The notes under the pieces are model-generated. The model was not told where the DNA came from. It worked only from the letters and a program-made list of their open reading frames with translations, and made no database searches. The position numbers were made by a program, and so were the translations under genes. 5,438 bases of DNA. It comes from Oceanospirillaceae bacterium. Its GTDB lineage: Bacteria > Pseudomonadota > Gammaproteobacteria > Pseudomonadales > Balneatricaceae. The stretch covers positions 1 through 5,438 of the forward strand of contig DPHD01000053.1 in assembly GCA_003523085.1 (NCBI GenBank), written 5' to 3'. Positions 1 to 5,427 of this stretch are shown here, one piece after another (positions within the stretch are counted from its first letter, which is position 1; each line of letters begins with the position of its first letter).

Positions 1-1410
1 TCAGGAAGACGGTGGGTTCACGTTAGGCCGCTGTTTCCAGTAGCCTGTTTGGCGTTCGAATGCTGCTGCGACCTGCAATACTAATAGGTCGTCACCAGCA
101 CGGCCCGTAATCATCACGCCGTGGGGCATGTCGTCTTGGGTGAAACCACATGGCACTACCACAGAAGGTAGCCCCAGCAGTGGCGCAAGGTAGAAAGCCG
201 ACCAGTCACATTGATCTTGGCCAAGGGTATCCGTGGCACCATAGGCCAGGCAGTTATGGGCTGGGGTGATGATGACTGCGTGCTCCTGCATGAACAACTG
301 GGTGTTGACGCGCAGGACTTCTCTGGCACGCAACATGTCAAATATCTGATGTGCGCTCATGCTCATGTAATGGTCGACATTGGTTTGAATGCTGGGTTTA
401 ACGGGTTTTCCCTGCAAGCAGTGCTCGAGTACTTGGGTGGGTAGCCCTTTGACGTAAGCGTAGGCGTTGAAGTCGCTGTAAAGCTGCCGGTAGTTACTGC
501 CAAGATCCAGTTGCAGGGATGAACGGCGCACACCCGCAGTTTCGAATATGCTAGCGTGAGCTTCGAACAAACTACTGATGTTAGGGTGCATTTGCCGTTG
601 TGCAAAATCCTCTGACCAGGCGGCCTTTATGCCAGTGGGCAACTGTTCAATAGCATCAAAGGTAATGGATGGGCCGTGGGGGTAGGGCGTTGCGCAGAGT
701 GGGTCTGGCCCATCACAAGCCTGCATGAACAAGGCGGTGTCTTTAACGCAGCGGGTGAAAACGCCAGCCGTGCTGGTGCTGCCGTCGGCTAAGGCGCCGG
801 GTGGGCCTGGGATGCGACCGGAGCTTGGACGAAAACCCACACAGTTGCTCCAGGCCGCAGGCGAGCGAACCGAGCCGCCTATGTCGCTGCCATCGGCCAT
901 GGCCACCATGCCACTCATTAAACTGGCCACGCCCCCTCCACCACTACCGCTTGTGGTCTTGTTTGTATTCCAAGGGTTACGTGTGAGGCCAAATAGAGTG
1001 TTGGTGGTGATGCCGCCAGAGGCGCAATCTGGGGTGTTGCTTTTGCCTAGGATGATCGCTCCCGCAGCTTTTTCTCGAGCCACCACTATGTCGTCTGCGG
1101 CCGGTACATGTTGGCTAAACAGCGGGTTGCCTAGGGTGGTGCGTAGGCCTTGGGTGGCAAACACGTCTTTAACGGCTATAGGCAATCCGTGCAATGGCCC
1201 CAGGGCTTGAGTATTGCTAACAAACCCTTGGTCAATGGCTTTTGCCTGTTGGCGAGCAGCGTCTATGTTTAAAGTCACCAGTGCATTAATCGTTGGGTTG
1301 TGGCGCTGGGTTTGGGTGATAAACGCCTCTAGCAGTTCCTTTGCACTGATCTCCCGAGCCAGCAACATGGCGCGTAATTTATGGGCGGGTGTAAAACAAA
1401 GGTCAGCCAT
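1..1410 (-). CDS. Amidase-signature (AS) family hydrolase
   Basis: Complete 469-residue protein, ATG at 1408-1410 and TGA at 1-3; the length is normal for the family. AS enzymes hydrolyse carboxamide bonds with a Lys / cis-Ser / Ser triad, usually in the cytoplasm. All three residues are visible: Lys81 in AVKDVF, Ser156 in SGSGGGG, and Ser180 in SDIGGSVRSPAAW. The 75- and 24-residue spacings equal those of the fatty acid amide hydrolase triad (142/217/241). The usual GGSSGG motif reads SGSGGG, so the second Ser is Gly. The C-terminal part (about 410-455) has the typical LPSVVVPCGF and later G-rich hydrophobic pattern. No gatB or gatC is nearby, so a role as glutamyl-tRNA amidotransferase subunit A is unlikely. 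There is no signal peptide. The substrate cannot be deduced. It starts 18 bases after higA with only a weak GAG-type ribosome binding site, suggesting co-transcription. The family call is firm; the substrate is unknown. Confidence 0.9.
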   Translation of the reverse strand: MADLCFTPAHKLRAMLLAREISAKELLEAFITQTQRHNPTINALVTLNIDAARQQAKAIDQGFVSNTQALGPLHGLPIAVKDVFATQGLRTTLGNPLFSQHVPAADDIVVAREKAAGAIILGKSNTPDCASGGITTNTLFGLTRNPWNTNKTTSGSGGGGVASLMSGMVAMADGSDIGGSVRSPAAWSNCVGFRPSSGRIPGPPGALADGSTSTAGVFTRCVKDTALFMQACDGPDPLCATPYPHGPSITFDAIEQLPTGIKAAWSEDFAQRQMHPNISSLFEAHASIFETAGVRRSSLQLDLGSNYRQLYSDFNAYAYVKGLPTQVLEHCLQGKPVKPSIQTNVDHYMSMSAHQIFDMLRAREVLRVNTQLFMQEHAVIITPAHNCLAYGATDTLGQDQCDWSAFYLAPLLGLPSVVVPCGFTQDDMPHGVMITGRAGDDLLVLQVAAAFERQTGYWKQRPNVNPPSS

Positions 1411-1422
1411 TAAAATCTTTAC

Positions 1423-1439
1423 TCAAAACTAAGCAACGC
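1423..1439 (+). repeat. Inverted repeat, copy 1, at the 3' end of higA
   Basis: This 17-base segment is the reverse complement of 2081-2097 at 14 of 17 positions, including nine consecutive matches (AAGCAACGC at 1431-1439 against GCGTTGCTT at 2081-2089). It covers the last codons of higA and the short gap before the amidase. With its partner it brackets the higBA pair. It may mark the edge of an acquired module, but part of the match is low-complexity A/T sequence and chance is not excluded. Confidence 0.4.
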
Positions 1440-1701
1440 ACTGAATGCTTTCAGTGATATTTTGCTCTGCTTCAGTAACGTCATATTGGGTTTGCAGGTT
1501 CATCCAAAAATGTGCCGTGGTGCCAAAATAGCGCCCTAGTCGCACCGCCGTATCTGCCGTAATGGATCGTTTCCCATTAATAATTTCATTGACCCGAGTT
1601 TGCTGAACATGAATTTCACTCGCGAGGCGGTATCGAGTAATTTCGAACTCCTCAACAAATTCTCGCAAGTGCTCACCTGGGTGAATAGCAACAATAGTCA
1701 T
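1429..1701 (-). CDS. higA: HigA-type antitoxin, XRE-family DNA-binding protein
   Basis: 90-residue protein, ATG at 1699-1701 and TAG at 1429-1431. It opens with the HPGEHLREF segment typical of HigA (residues 7-15). A helix-turn-helix follows from about residue 20 to 65: RYRLASEI, the recognition stretch VQQTRVNEIINGKRSI, then TADTAVRLGRYFG and FWMNLQTQYDV. This matches the HigA/VapI group of XRE regulators. By family knowledge it binds and neutralises the HigB toxin and represses the shared promoter. It lies 12 bases downstream of the toxin gene, the toxin-first order that distinguishes HigBA from most toxin-antitoxin operons. A strong AGGAGG overlaps the end of the toxin gene, with 8 bases before the ATG. 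The region is AT-richer than the metabolic genes. Identification is confident. Confidence 0.9.
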   Translation of the reverse strand: MTIVAIHPGEHLREFVEEFEITRYRLASEIHVQQTRVNEIINGKRSITADTAVRLGRYFGTTAHFWMNLQTQYDVTEAEQNITESIQCVA

Positions 1702-1709
1702 AATGGCAG

Positions 1710-1715
1710 CCTCCT
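1710..1715 (-). promoter_or_regulatory. Strong ribosome binding site of higA
   Basis: On the minus strand AGGAGG lies 8 bases before the higA ATG and overlaps the higB stop codon as TAGGAGG. Translation of the antitoxin is therefore coupled in space to toxin termination and should be efficient, in contrast to higB, which has no visible site. Confidence 0.85.
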
Positions 1716-1995
1716 AATGATAATCAACTATTTCAACTTCAAGGGCGTTACCATCAACCCAATAAAAACAAATACGCCAGCGTTTATTGATACGGATACT
1801 GTGTTGTCCCTTGCGGTTACCTTGCAGCCCTTCAAGACGGTGGCTGGGTGGTACCCTCAGGTCGTCTAGGGCAACTGCAGCATGTATGCGATCCAAACGC
1901 ATTTTTGTACGTTTAGCAATATCAGCTGGAAACTTTTTGCCAAACCTGCCTTTAGCAGCATTTTCAGTAATAGAATTATGGTAACTCTTAATCAT
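1714..1995 (-). CDS. higB: HigB-type toxin, RelE/ParE superfamily mRNA interferase
   Basis: 93-residue protein, ATG at 1993-1995 and TAG at 1714-1716. The family is made of small basic endoribonucleases that cut mRNA on the ribosome. Diagnostic features are the middle segment LRVPPSHRLEGLQGNRKGQ (residues 46-64), then SIRINKRWRICFYW (66-79), and the C-terminal VEIVDYH. Arg74 in the WRI motif and the terminal His93 correspond to residues important for catalysis in studied HigB proteins, so the toxin looks intact. Length is normal (about 90-95). No Shine-Dalgarno sequence precedes the ATG (the upstream bases read GCCTCTATAT), unlike the antitoxin. The first possible upstream ATG is followed at once by TAA, so the chosen start is the longest available. 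It is transcribed with higA, and the upstream palindromes are probable HigA operators. Confidence 0.9.
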   Translation of the reverse strand: MIKSYHNSITENAAKGRFGKKFPADIAKRTKMRLDRIHAAVALDDLRVPPSHRLEGLQGNRKGQHSIRINKRWRICFYWVDGNALEVEIVDYH

Positions 1996-2004
1996 ATATA
2001 GAGG

Positions 2005-2030
2005 CTATTACATGGCAATAGTATTGTCAA
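2005..2030 (-). promoter_or_regulatory. Candidate higBA promoter and HigA operator
   Basis: Two overlapping inverted repeats lie just upstream of higB: CTATT/AATAG with a 7-base spacer (2005-2021) and CAATA/TATTG with a 1-base spacer (2016-2026). On the minus strand a perfect -35 hexamer TTGACA occupies 2030-2025. The best following -10-like hexamers are TGTAAT (2012-2007) and TAATAG (2010-2005), but their spacers of 12 and 14 bases are shorter than the ideal 17. Palindromes over a promoter are what an autoregulating HigA would need. The assignment is inferred from position and symmetry. Confidence 0.4.
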
Positions 2031-2080
2031 TCGACACTAATTTGGTGGTGTTGCCGGCTCATGCTTTTGTGGCCTAGTTA

Positions 2081-2097
2081 GCGTTGCTTTTTTTAGA
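2081..2097 (+). repeat. Inverted repeat, copy 2, upstream of higB
   Basis: Partner of the repeat at 1423-1439, in opposite orientation, 14 of 17 positions matching. It lies in the intergenic region about 85 bases upstream of the higB start. It contains a run of seven T (2088-2094) but no convincing GC-rich stem before it, so I do not read it as a terminator. Confidence 0.4.
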
Positions 2098-2175
2098 ACA
2101 ATAAAGTCTACAAAGGCTACTTTTAATTCACCTCAAAACCCAGCACAATGACCACTCGAATTGGCCAAAAGTACA

Positions 2176-2182
2176 GAGGTGA
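2176..2182 (+). promoter_or_regulatory. Ribosome binding site deciding the dehydrogenase start
   Basis: GAGGTGA, a seven-base match to the anti-Shine-Dalgarno complement, sits just before the ATG at 2185, with 5 bases between the GAGG core and the ATG. It favours that ATG over the in-frame TTG at 2161, which has no such site. Confidence 0.8.
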
Positions 2183-2184
2183 GT

Positions 2185-3063
2185 ATGGCTCAAAATACAG
2201 TCGGTATTGTGGGTTTGGGTAATATGGGTAGCGGCATGGCCCAGACGTTAATGCGCCATGGTTATACCGTGTGGGGCACCGATGTAGGCTCCAAACAGCA
2301 ACAGAACGCCCGTGAATTGGGCGTGAATGTGGTGGCGGACCTGGCGGCTTTGTGTGGTCAAACTAAGGTCATTTTGTTGTCTTTACCTATGGCCAAGCAC
2401 GTACAACAAGTGGTGGTTGGCAGTGGCGGCCTAATTGAACATGCCCAAGCACAAAGCCTGATTATTGATACCTCTACCTCTGAACCCGAGGTCACACGAT
2501 CCTTGTCTACCTTATTAGCCCCTACCGGCCATCAATTGTTGGACTGCCCAGTAAGTGGCGGCCCAGCCGGTGCTTTGGCGGGCACTATGGTGATGTTGGT
2601 GGGTGGTGAGTCGGCTGCGTTTAAACGGGCAGGGCCTTACCTTGATGTGCTCAGCACTAAGGTGGTGTATATGGGCGCTTCGGGCAATGGCCATGCCGCC
2701 AAATTAGTTAATAACTTGTTGTGTGCTGCGCACTTAGTCACCACCGCCGAGGCGGTGGCCTTAGGCACCAAGGCAGGCTTAAACCCTAATGACTTAATTG
2801 CGGGTTTAAACGCGGGCTCTGGCCGTAGTGCCGTGAGCGAGGTTAATTTTCCGCGCTGGATCCTGAATGATGACTTTGATTCTGGTTTCACCATGCAGCT
2901 CATGCGTAAAGACGTAGGGCTAGCTAAAAACATGATACAAGACATGGGCTTAGAGCTAGCTATGTCTGAACAAGTGGCACAAATTTGGGCCGCCAGTGAA
3001 GATAACTTGGCAGGCGACAAGGACTTCAATTACATTGTAAAGAATTGCGGTTTGGGAGATTAA
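2185..3063 (+). CDS. NAD(P)-dependent beta-hydroxyacid dehydrogenase (3-hydroxyisobutyrate dehydrogenase family)
   Basis: 292 residues from the ATG at 2185; an in-frame TTG at 2161 would add eight residues but lacks a ribosome binding site, and the family normally starts just before its Rossmann fold, as here. The family reversibly oxidises short beta-hydroxyacids to semialdehydes. Visible features: nucleotide-binding GLGNMG (10-15); substrate-binding motif DCPVSGGPAGA (120-130), with Ser124-Gly-Gly; GNGHAAKLVNN, with catalytic Lys173 and Asn177; and FTMQLMRKDVGLA in the C-terminal helical domain, where Lys242-Asp243 is conserved. Length is typical (about 290-300). Candidate activities are 3-hydroxyisobutyrate dehydrogenase, glyoxylate/succinic or tartronate semialdehyde reductase, or serine dehydrogenase; the sequence does not settle which. 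It is first in an operon, 4 bases before the aldehyde dehydrogenase, so a semialdehyde passed between the two enzymes is plausible. Confidence 0.92.
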   Translation: MAQNTVGIVGLGNMGSGMAQTLMRHGYTVWGTDVGSKQQQNARELGVNVVADLAALCGQTKVILLSLPMAKHVQQVVVGSGGLIEHAQAQSLIIDTSTSEPEVTRSLSTLLAPTGHQLLDCPVSGGPAGALAGTMVMLVGGESAAFKRAGPYLDVLSTKVVYMGASGNGHAAKLVNNLLCAAHLVTTAEAVALGTKAGLNPNDLIAGLNAGSGRSAVSEVNFPRWILNDDFDSGFTMQLMRKDVGLAKNMIQDMGLELAMSEQVAQIWAASEDNLAGDKDFNYIVKNCGLGD

Positions 3064-3067
3064 GCAC

Positions 3068-4606
3068 ATGAGCTTTGAAATAGAAGGCAATGGCGAGCAA
3101 CAGATCGAAGTTTTGTTAAACAGCTTGTTAGGCAGTAGTGATTTTGGCAGTTGGGTAGGGGGTGTATTGGTGCCAGGCAAAGGCGCAGAGATTACCCTGG
3201 TTAACCCCGCCACAGGCCAGGGGCTAATGGCATATAACGATGCCACAGATGTGATTGTATCGCGGGCAGCCGAGGCCGCAAGCGTGGCGCAAAAACAATG
3301 GTGGGCCATGACCGCCAGTGCCCGTGGTCGGCTCATGTGGCAGTGTGGGGCGCAGATTCGGGAGGCCGCAGAATCCTTAGCCAGGCTAGAGTCCTTGTCG
3401 GCCGGTAAACCGCTGCGCGATTGCCGCGTGGAAGTGGCCAAAGTGGCGGAGATGTTTGAGTATTACGCCGGTTGGTGCGACAAGCTCACCGGCGAGGTGA
3501 TCCCGGTGCCCACCAGCCACCTCAACTACACCCGTCACGAGCCCTATGGTGTGGTGACCCAAATCACCCCTTGGAATGCGCCGCTGTTTACCGCCGGTTG
3601 GCAGATAGCGCCGGCTATTTGTGCTGGCAATGGAGTGTTATTAAAACCGTCTGAACTCACGCCGTTAAGCAGTACCGTGTTGGTAAAGCTGCTGGAACAG
3701 GCGGGCATTCCCGTGGGTTTGGTGAATGTGATTAATGGTCTGGGCCACACCACGGCTACTGCCGCCATTGCTCATAAAGCCACCAAAAAAGTGATTTTTA
3801 TTGGCTCACCTCAAACCGGTGGTGTAATTGCTGCAGCCTGTGCGCAACGTTTGATTCCCTGTGTGCTAGAGCTGGGTGGCAAGTCGGCTAATATTGTATT
3901 TAAAGATGCGGACCTAGACCGTGCTGTGGTAGGCGCGCAAGCAGCGGTATTTGCTGCTGCTGGGCAAAGCTGCGTGTCCGGCTCTCGTTTGTTGGTGCAG
4001 CGCACGGTGTATGATGAAGTGGTCGAACGTGTGGCCTCGGCCACCGCTAAACTGCAATTGGGGCTCCCTTGGCAGGAAGACACCATGGTGGGGCCGATCA
4101 ATAACGCCAAACAGTTTCAGCATGTGTCTGCCTTAGTGGCAGATGGTGTGGCTCAAGGCGCGGTGGTTGCCGCAGGCGGCATGGCTGGGCAAATTTCCGG
4201 TGGCGAACAAGGCTTCTTTTATCAGCCCACTGTGTTGGCTAACGTTGAAAACAGCATGCGTGTGGCCCAAGAAGAAATTTTTGGTCCTGTGGTGTCGGTG
4301 ATTGCCTTTGAAGATGAAGACGACGCGGTGGCGATTGCCAATGACAGCCGTTTTGGTTTGGCTGGCGCCGTGTGGACTGCCGACCTGGGCCGAGCCCATC
4401 GAATGGCGGCTAAGGTGAGTGCGGGCACCTTTTGGGTGAATAGTTACAAGGCGATTAATGTAATGTCGCCGTTTGGTGGTTTTGGCGAAAGTGGTTATGG
4501 GCGTTCGAGTGGCTATCAAGGCTTGATGGAGTACACTCAAACCAAAAGCGTGTGGATAGAAACAGCAGACAAGGCGCCGGTTCAGTTTGGTTACGCCATC
4601 GAGTAG
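3068..4606 (+). CDS. NAD(P)-dependent aldehyde dehydrogenase (ALDH superfamily)
   Basis: 512 residues, ATG at 3068, stop TAG at 4604-4606. GGGAG at 3054-3058, inside the preceding gene, is the ribosome binding site, and the 4-base gap implies translational coupling. The enzyme oxidises an aldehyde to its acid. Key residues are all present: Asn170 in ITPWNAP, Lys193 in KPSE, Glu268 in LELGGK, catalytic Cys302 in AGQSCVSGSR, and Glu403 in EEIFGPVV. The general base Glu268 with LELGGK argues against the CoA-acylating methylmalonate-semialdehyde dehydrogenase of valine breakdown, which lacks this Glu, even though a 3-hydroxyisobutyrate-type dehydrogenase lies next door. The N-terminus is slightly longer than average (conserved NPATG begins at residue 46). 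Betaine-, succinate-semialdehyde- or hydroxy-aldehyde-type substrates are all possible. Family certain, substrate unknown. Confidence 0.95.
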   Translation: MSFEIEGNGEQQIEVLLNSLLGSSDFGSWVGGVLVPGKGAEITLVNPATGQGLMAYNDATDVIVSRAAEAASVAQKQWWAMTASARGRLMWQCGAQIREAAESLARLESLSAGKPLRDCRVEVAKVAEMFEYYAGWCDKLTGEVIPVPTSHLNYTRHEPYGVVTQITPWNAPLFTAGWQIAPAICAGNGVLLKPSELTPLSSTVLVKLLEQAGIPVGLVNVINGLGHTTATAAIAHKATKKVIFIGSPQTGGVIAAACAQRLIPCVLELGGKSANIVFKDADLDRAVVGAQAAVFAAAGQSCVSGSRLLVQRTVYDEVVERVASATAKLQLGLPWQEDTMVGPINNAKQFQHVSALVADGVAQGAVVAAGGMAGQISGGEQGFFYQPTVLANVENSMRVAQEEIFGPVVSVIAFEDEDDAVAIANDSRFGLAGAVWTADLGRAHRMAAKVSAGTFWVNSYKAINVMSPFGGFGESGYGRSSGYQGLMEYTQTKSVWIETADKAPVQFGYAIE

Positions 4607-4640
4607 TGGGGACTATGAGGGGTATAGCGCTCATTGGAGC

Positions 4641-4647
4641 AAGGAGG
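4641..4647 (+). promoter_or_regulatory. Ribosome binding site of the serine acetyltransferase
   Basis: AAGGAGG lies 4 bases before the ATG at 4652, closer than average but a perfect core. It falls inside the longer reading frame that starts at TTG 4634, so it supports the ATG as the true start. A small 4-bp inverted repeat (GCTC/GAGC, 4629-4640) directly precedes it. Confidence 0.8.
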
Positions 4648-4651
4648 AGTG

Positions 4652-5401
4652 ATGAATCAATATCAACGCCACATAGACGTCGATAACTTGTGGTCAATTA
4701 TTATTGCAGAGGCCCAGGCCGTGGTTGATAAAACGCCGCTGTTAAGCTCGTTTTATGAGCGCAACATCCTGCAACACGGCAGTTATGAAGCAGCCTTGGC
4801 CTATGTGCTGGCCGAAAAAATGGCCGATACCCCAAACAGTGTAAATCAATGGCACGAGTGCTTTGTAGCTTTAATACATGAGCATCAGTGGATCGGCCAA
4901 GCCGCACGCCAAGACCTCTTGTGTCAGTTACAAAACAACGCTGCCATCAAAGATCATTATACGCCGCTACTCTATTTTGGTGGTTATCAAGCGTTACAGT
5001 GTTATCGTTTGGCACATGTTTGCTGGCACCATGAGCAAGCCGCCTTGGCCAGCTATATACAAAGCAAGGTGGTGGCTTTGTATGGGGTTGATATTCATCC
5101 CGCCGCTAAAATCGGTGCCGGTATCTTCATGGATCACGCCGTGGGCATTGTCATTGGCGAAACCGCTGTGGTCGAGGATGAGGTCACTGTGTTTCAAAAT
5201 GTCACCCTAGGAGGCACAGGTAAAGGCGAAGGCGACCGGCACCCTAAGGTGCGCCGGGGTGCGTTTATTGGTTCGGGCGCGCAAATATTTGGCAATATCG
5301 AAATTGGTGCTGGGGCCAAAATTGCCGGTGGCGCAGTGGTAGTCAAAGCCGTGGCGCCAGGTACCACTGTGGTTGGGCCTGCGGCCAAAACCCTAGCTTA
5401 A
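4652..5401 (+). CDS. cysE: Serine O-acetyltransferase (CysE/SAT type), short C-terminus
   Basis: 249 residues from the ATG at 4652, chosen because AAGGAGG at 4641-4647 precedes it; a TTG at 4634 would add six residues. It transfers acetyl from acetyl-CoA to L-serine, giving O-acetyl-L-serine, the activated precursor of cysteine; cytoplasmic. Residues 1-135 form the helical N-terminal domain typical of full-size CysE. The left-handed beta-helix of hexapeptide repeats follows (about 143-240). Matching E. coli CysE, the catalytic Asp147 (in GVDIHP) and His162 (in MDHAVG) are present, with Glu170 (GETAV), Arg196 and His197 (GDRHPK) and the LGGTGKG loop. The protein stops only a few residues after the helix, with GPAAKTLA in place of the usual GVPA-type turn and tail; E. 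coli CysE has about 273 residues. The C-terminal Ile used to dock on cysteine synthase is therefore absent. It follows the aldehyde dehydrogenase by 45 bases with no terminator. Confidence 0.92.
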   Translation: MNQYQRHIDVDNLWSIIIAEAQAVVDKTPLLSSFYERNILQHGSYEAALAYVLAEKMADTPNSVNQWHECFVALIHEHQWIGQAARQDLLCQLQNNAAIKDHYTPLLYFGGYQALQCYRLAHVCWHHEQAALASYIQSKVVALYGVDIHPAAKIGAGIFMDHAVGIVIGETAVVEDEVTVFQNVTLGGTGKGEGDRHPKVRRGAFIGSGAQIFGNIEIGAGAKIAGGAVVVKAVAPGTTVVGPAAKTLA

Positions 5402-5414
5402 CACCATCATTTAT

Positions 5415-5421
5415 AAAGGAG
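5415..5421 (+). promoter_or_regulatory. Ribosome binding site of the next gene
   Basis: AAAGGAG followed by 6 bases and the ATG at 5428. Its quality and spacing are the main reason to call a gene at the window edge. Confidence 0.7.
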
Positions 5422-5427
5422 AACGCC

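Larger units (their letters stand above)
1996..2184. other. Divergent intergenic region
   Basis: This 189-base AT-rich stretch separates the leftward toxin-antitoxin/amidase group from the rightward metabolic operon and must hold promoters for both. The higB-proximal part has the palindromes and TTGACA described separately. On the operon side the best -10-like element is TTTAAT at 2122-2127, five of six to consensus, with no good -35 at normal spacing; the operon may need an activator or an alternative sigma factor. No RNA gene or convincing small ORF was seen. Confidence 0.6.

Noticed and set aside
725..1210. 161-codon plus-strand open frame inside the amidase gene
   Set aside because: Antisense shadow: low-complexity Pro/Ala/Leu-rich translation, no recognisable domain, while the opposite strand encodes a full amidase.
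2066..2096. T-run at 2088-2094 as an intrinsic terminator
   Set aside because: No GC-rich hairpin immediately precedes the T-run on the plus strand, and no plus-strand gene ends upstream of it.
2040..2100. Integron attC site, since higBA pairs are common integron cassettes and GTTAGC occurs at 2077-2082
   Set aside because: GTTAGCG does not fit the GTTRRRY consensus, no matching RYYYAAC partner with paired inner sites was found, and the bracketing repeats are inverted rather than direct.
2148..2222. Small 24-codon frame starting at ATG 2148 and overlapping the dehydrogenase start (a possible leader peptide)
   Set aside because: No ribosome binding site precedes it, and its end lies inside the dehydrogenase gene out of frame; no attenuator-like structure was seen.
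2956..3441. 161-codon minus-strand open frame across the dehydrogenase/aldehyde dehydrogenase junction
   Set aside because: Overlaps two well-supported genes on the other strand; Ser/Ala/Cys-rich composition with no domain.
2185..4606. Valine catabolism pair (3-hydroxyisobutyrate dehydrogenase plus methylmalonate-semialdehyde dehydrogenase)
   Set aside because: The aldehyde dehydrogenase has the general base Glu268 in LELGGK, which the CoA-acylating methylmalonate-semialdehyde dehydrogenases lack, and no other valine genes are present.
4629..4640. GCTC/GAGC hairpin before the acetyltransferase ribosome binding site as a riboswitch or terminator
   Set aside because: Only four base pairs with a 4-base loop and no T-run; too small to support a regulatory call.
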